Shown one piece after another: positions 6,092 through 6,691 of a stretch of 6,691 nucleotides of DNA (the stretch's first letter is position 1; the number at the start of each line of letters is the position of its first letter). A model generated the notes under the pieces. That model made no database searches, had not been told where the DNA came from, and saw nothing but the letters and a program-made list of their open reading frames with translations. The position numbers and the translations under genes are program-made. The DNA is taken from positions 1-6,691 of the forward strand of contig SAAR01000188.1 in assembly GCA_009916335.1 (NCBI GenBank), in the 5' to 3' direction. This DNA comes from Erysipelotrichia bacterium (GTDB taxonomy: Bacteria > Bacillota_I > Bacilli_A > Erysipelotrichales > Erysipelotrichaceae).

Positions 6092-6691
6092 CTACTCTAC
6101 GATTACTTCAATCCATTTTTCAGGATTGGAAACAAATTCCATCTGTTCTTCTTGAGTATCAAACTTTAGGAATAATATTCCTATGGCTTTGTTAGCGCCA
6201 TCAAAATACTGAACAGTATCTCTTTTTTTCTTGTATATTACTTCTTTAATAATTTTATCTTCAATGCCATTTTTATAGTTAATTTCTAAAAAAGAACCAT
6301 TCTTATCCGTGTGAAGTACGTAAGTAGATATAAATTTATCTTCATTTATACTATTTTTAAATCTATACTCATCACCCAGTGCTGATTCAAGGGTAGCAGC
6401 AATCATATCTTCCCCTGTTGCCATAAGTAAAAGATCTGGTATCATATTCCCACCATTACGTGGTCCCATTTCAATAAAGTATAAATTTTCATTTTTATCA
6501 ATCATAATTTCAATGTTAAATGCACCGAATTCAATATCTAATGAATCAAATAATCTTTGAGTTTCCTTTTTAACTAAATCTAGTCTATTTTTACTTATAA
6601 AGATTGGGTAGCTTGTCCCCACTGGAACATAAGGATTTACATTGTCATTCCTATGACTATTTAATAGCCCCCAAAATTCCACCTCTCCATC
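6092..6691 (-). CDS. ATP-grasp domain ligase, C-terminal part (5' end outside window)
   Basis: This is the last 199 codons of an ATP-grasp enzyme. The frame is open to the right edge; the GTG at 6680-6682 is an internal Val codon in the run D-G-E-V-E-F-W-G, so the gene begins outside the window. Visible residues 58-81 carry the ATP-grasp metal-binding signature: the strand FNIEIMID followed by FIEMGPRNGG, where the acidic residues and Asn ligate Mg-ATP. In the common form of this motif (E-I-N-P-R-x-G-G) an Asn stands where this protein has Gly. ATP-grasp enzymes join a carboxylate to an amine, or less often a thiol, through an acyl-phosphate. The substrate cannot be read here. It ends in TAG, 8 bases before the aminotransferase-like gene, whose ribosome binding site overlaps that stop. 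The neighbours suggest a cytoplasmic biosynthetic ligase, perhaps adding an amino acid or acyl group to an amine. The family call is firm and the role is open. Confidence 0.85.
   Translation of the reverse strand, partial: DGEVEFWGLLNSHRNDNVNPYVPVGTSYPIFISKNRLDLVKKETQRLFDSLDIEFGAFNIEIMIDKNENLYFIEMGPRNGGNMIPDLLLMATGEDMIAATLESALGDEYRFKNSINEDKFISTYVLHTDKNGSFLEINYKNGIEDKIIKEVIYKKKRDTVQYFDGANKAIGILFLKFDTQEEQMEFVSNPEKWIEVIVE

Noticed and set aside
6680..6682. GTG as a start codon for the ATP-grasp protein
   Set aside because: The frame continues open to the window edge with plausible ATP-grasp sequence (D-G-E before it), and the remaining 196 residues would be only half an enzyme.
1..6691. CRISPR arrays, tRNA/rRNA genes, insertion sequences, attachment sites
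   Set aside because: Coding genes fill almost the whole window; no regularly spaced repeats, transposase, terminal inverted repeats or RNA-gene signatures were seen on reading both strands.

Overview
The window is an AT-rich stretch with strong AGGAGG-type ribosome binding sites. Its proteins look like those of low-GC Firmicutes, most likely a clostridial lineage. This is inferred from base composition, Shine-Dalgarno style and the GLSLGEY version of the FabD active-site motif; there is no rRNA or species marker.

All nine genes lie on the minus strand, with gaps of about -1 to 87 bases, so they read as one polycistronic operon running from the right edge to the left. No convincing upstream promoter or intrinsic terminator is visible, so the operon starts beyond base 6691 and may continue past base 1. 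In transcription order the genes are: the C-terminal part of an ATP-grasp ligase (cut by the window edge); a short DegT/DnrJ/EryC1/StrS-like PLP enzyme; a NeuD/PglD-like left-handed beta-helix acyltransferase; a metallo-beta-lactamase-fold hydrolase; a FabH-like ketoacyl-ACP synthase III; a FabG-like SDR; a FabD malonyl transferase; a small stand-alone acyl carrier protein; and a Sfp-type phosphopantetheinyl transferase.

The left half (87-3805) forms a nearly self-sufficient one-cycle acyl-ACP module. The PPTase makes holo-ACP, FabD loads malonate, KAS III condenses a starter with malonyl-ACP, and the SDR reduces the product to a 3-hydroxyacyl-ACP. No dehydratase, enoyl reductase or elongating FabB/FabF-type synthase is present, so the parts seen would stop at a short 3-hydroxyacyl chain, for example 3-hydroxybutyryl if the starter is acetyl-CoA.

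The right half (3820-6691) holds enzymes that could make and decorate an acceptor: an amine-forming PLP enzyme, a hexapeptide acyltransferase, an ATP-dependent ligase and a hydrolase. The most economical reading, which is inference, is synthesis of a short hydroxyacyl (or related) group and its attachment to an amino sugar or other amine, for a surface glycan, flagellin glycan or small secreted metabolite. The most notable oddity is that the NeuD-like protein lacks the catalytic His-Asp/Glu pair expected in its family.
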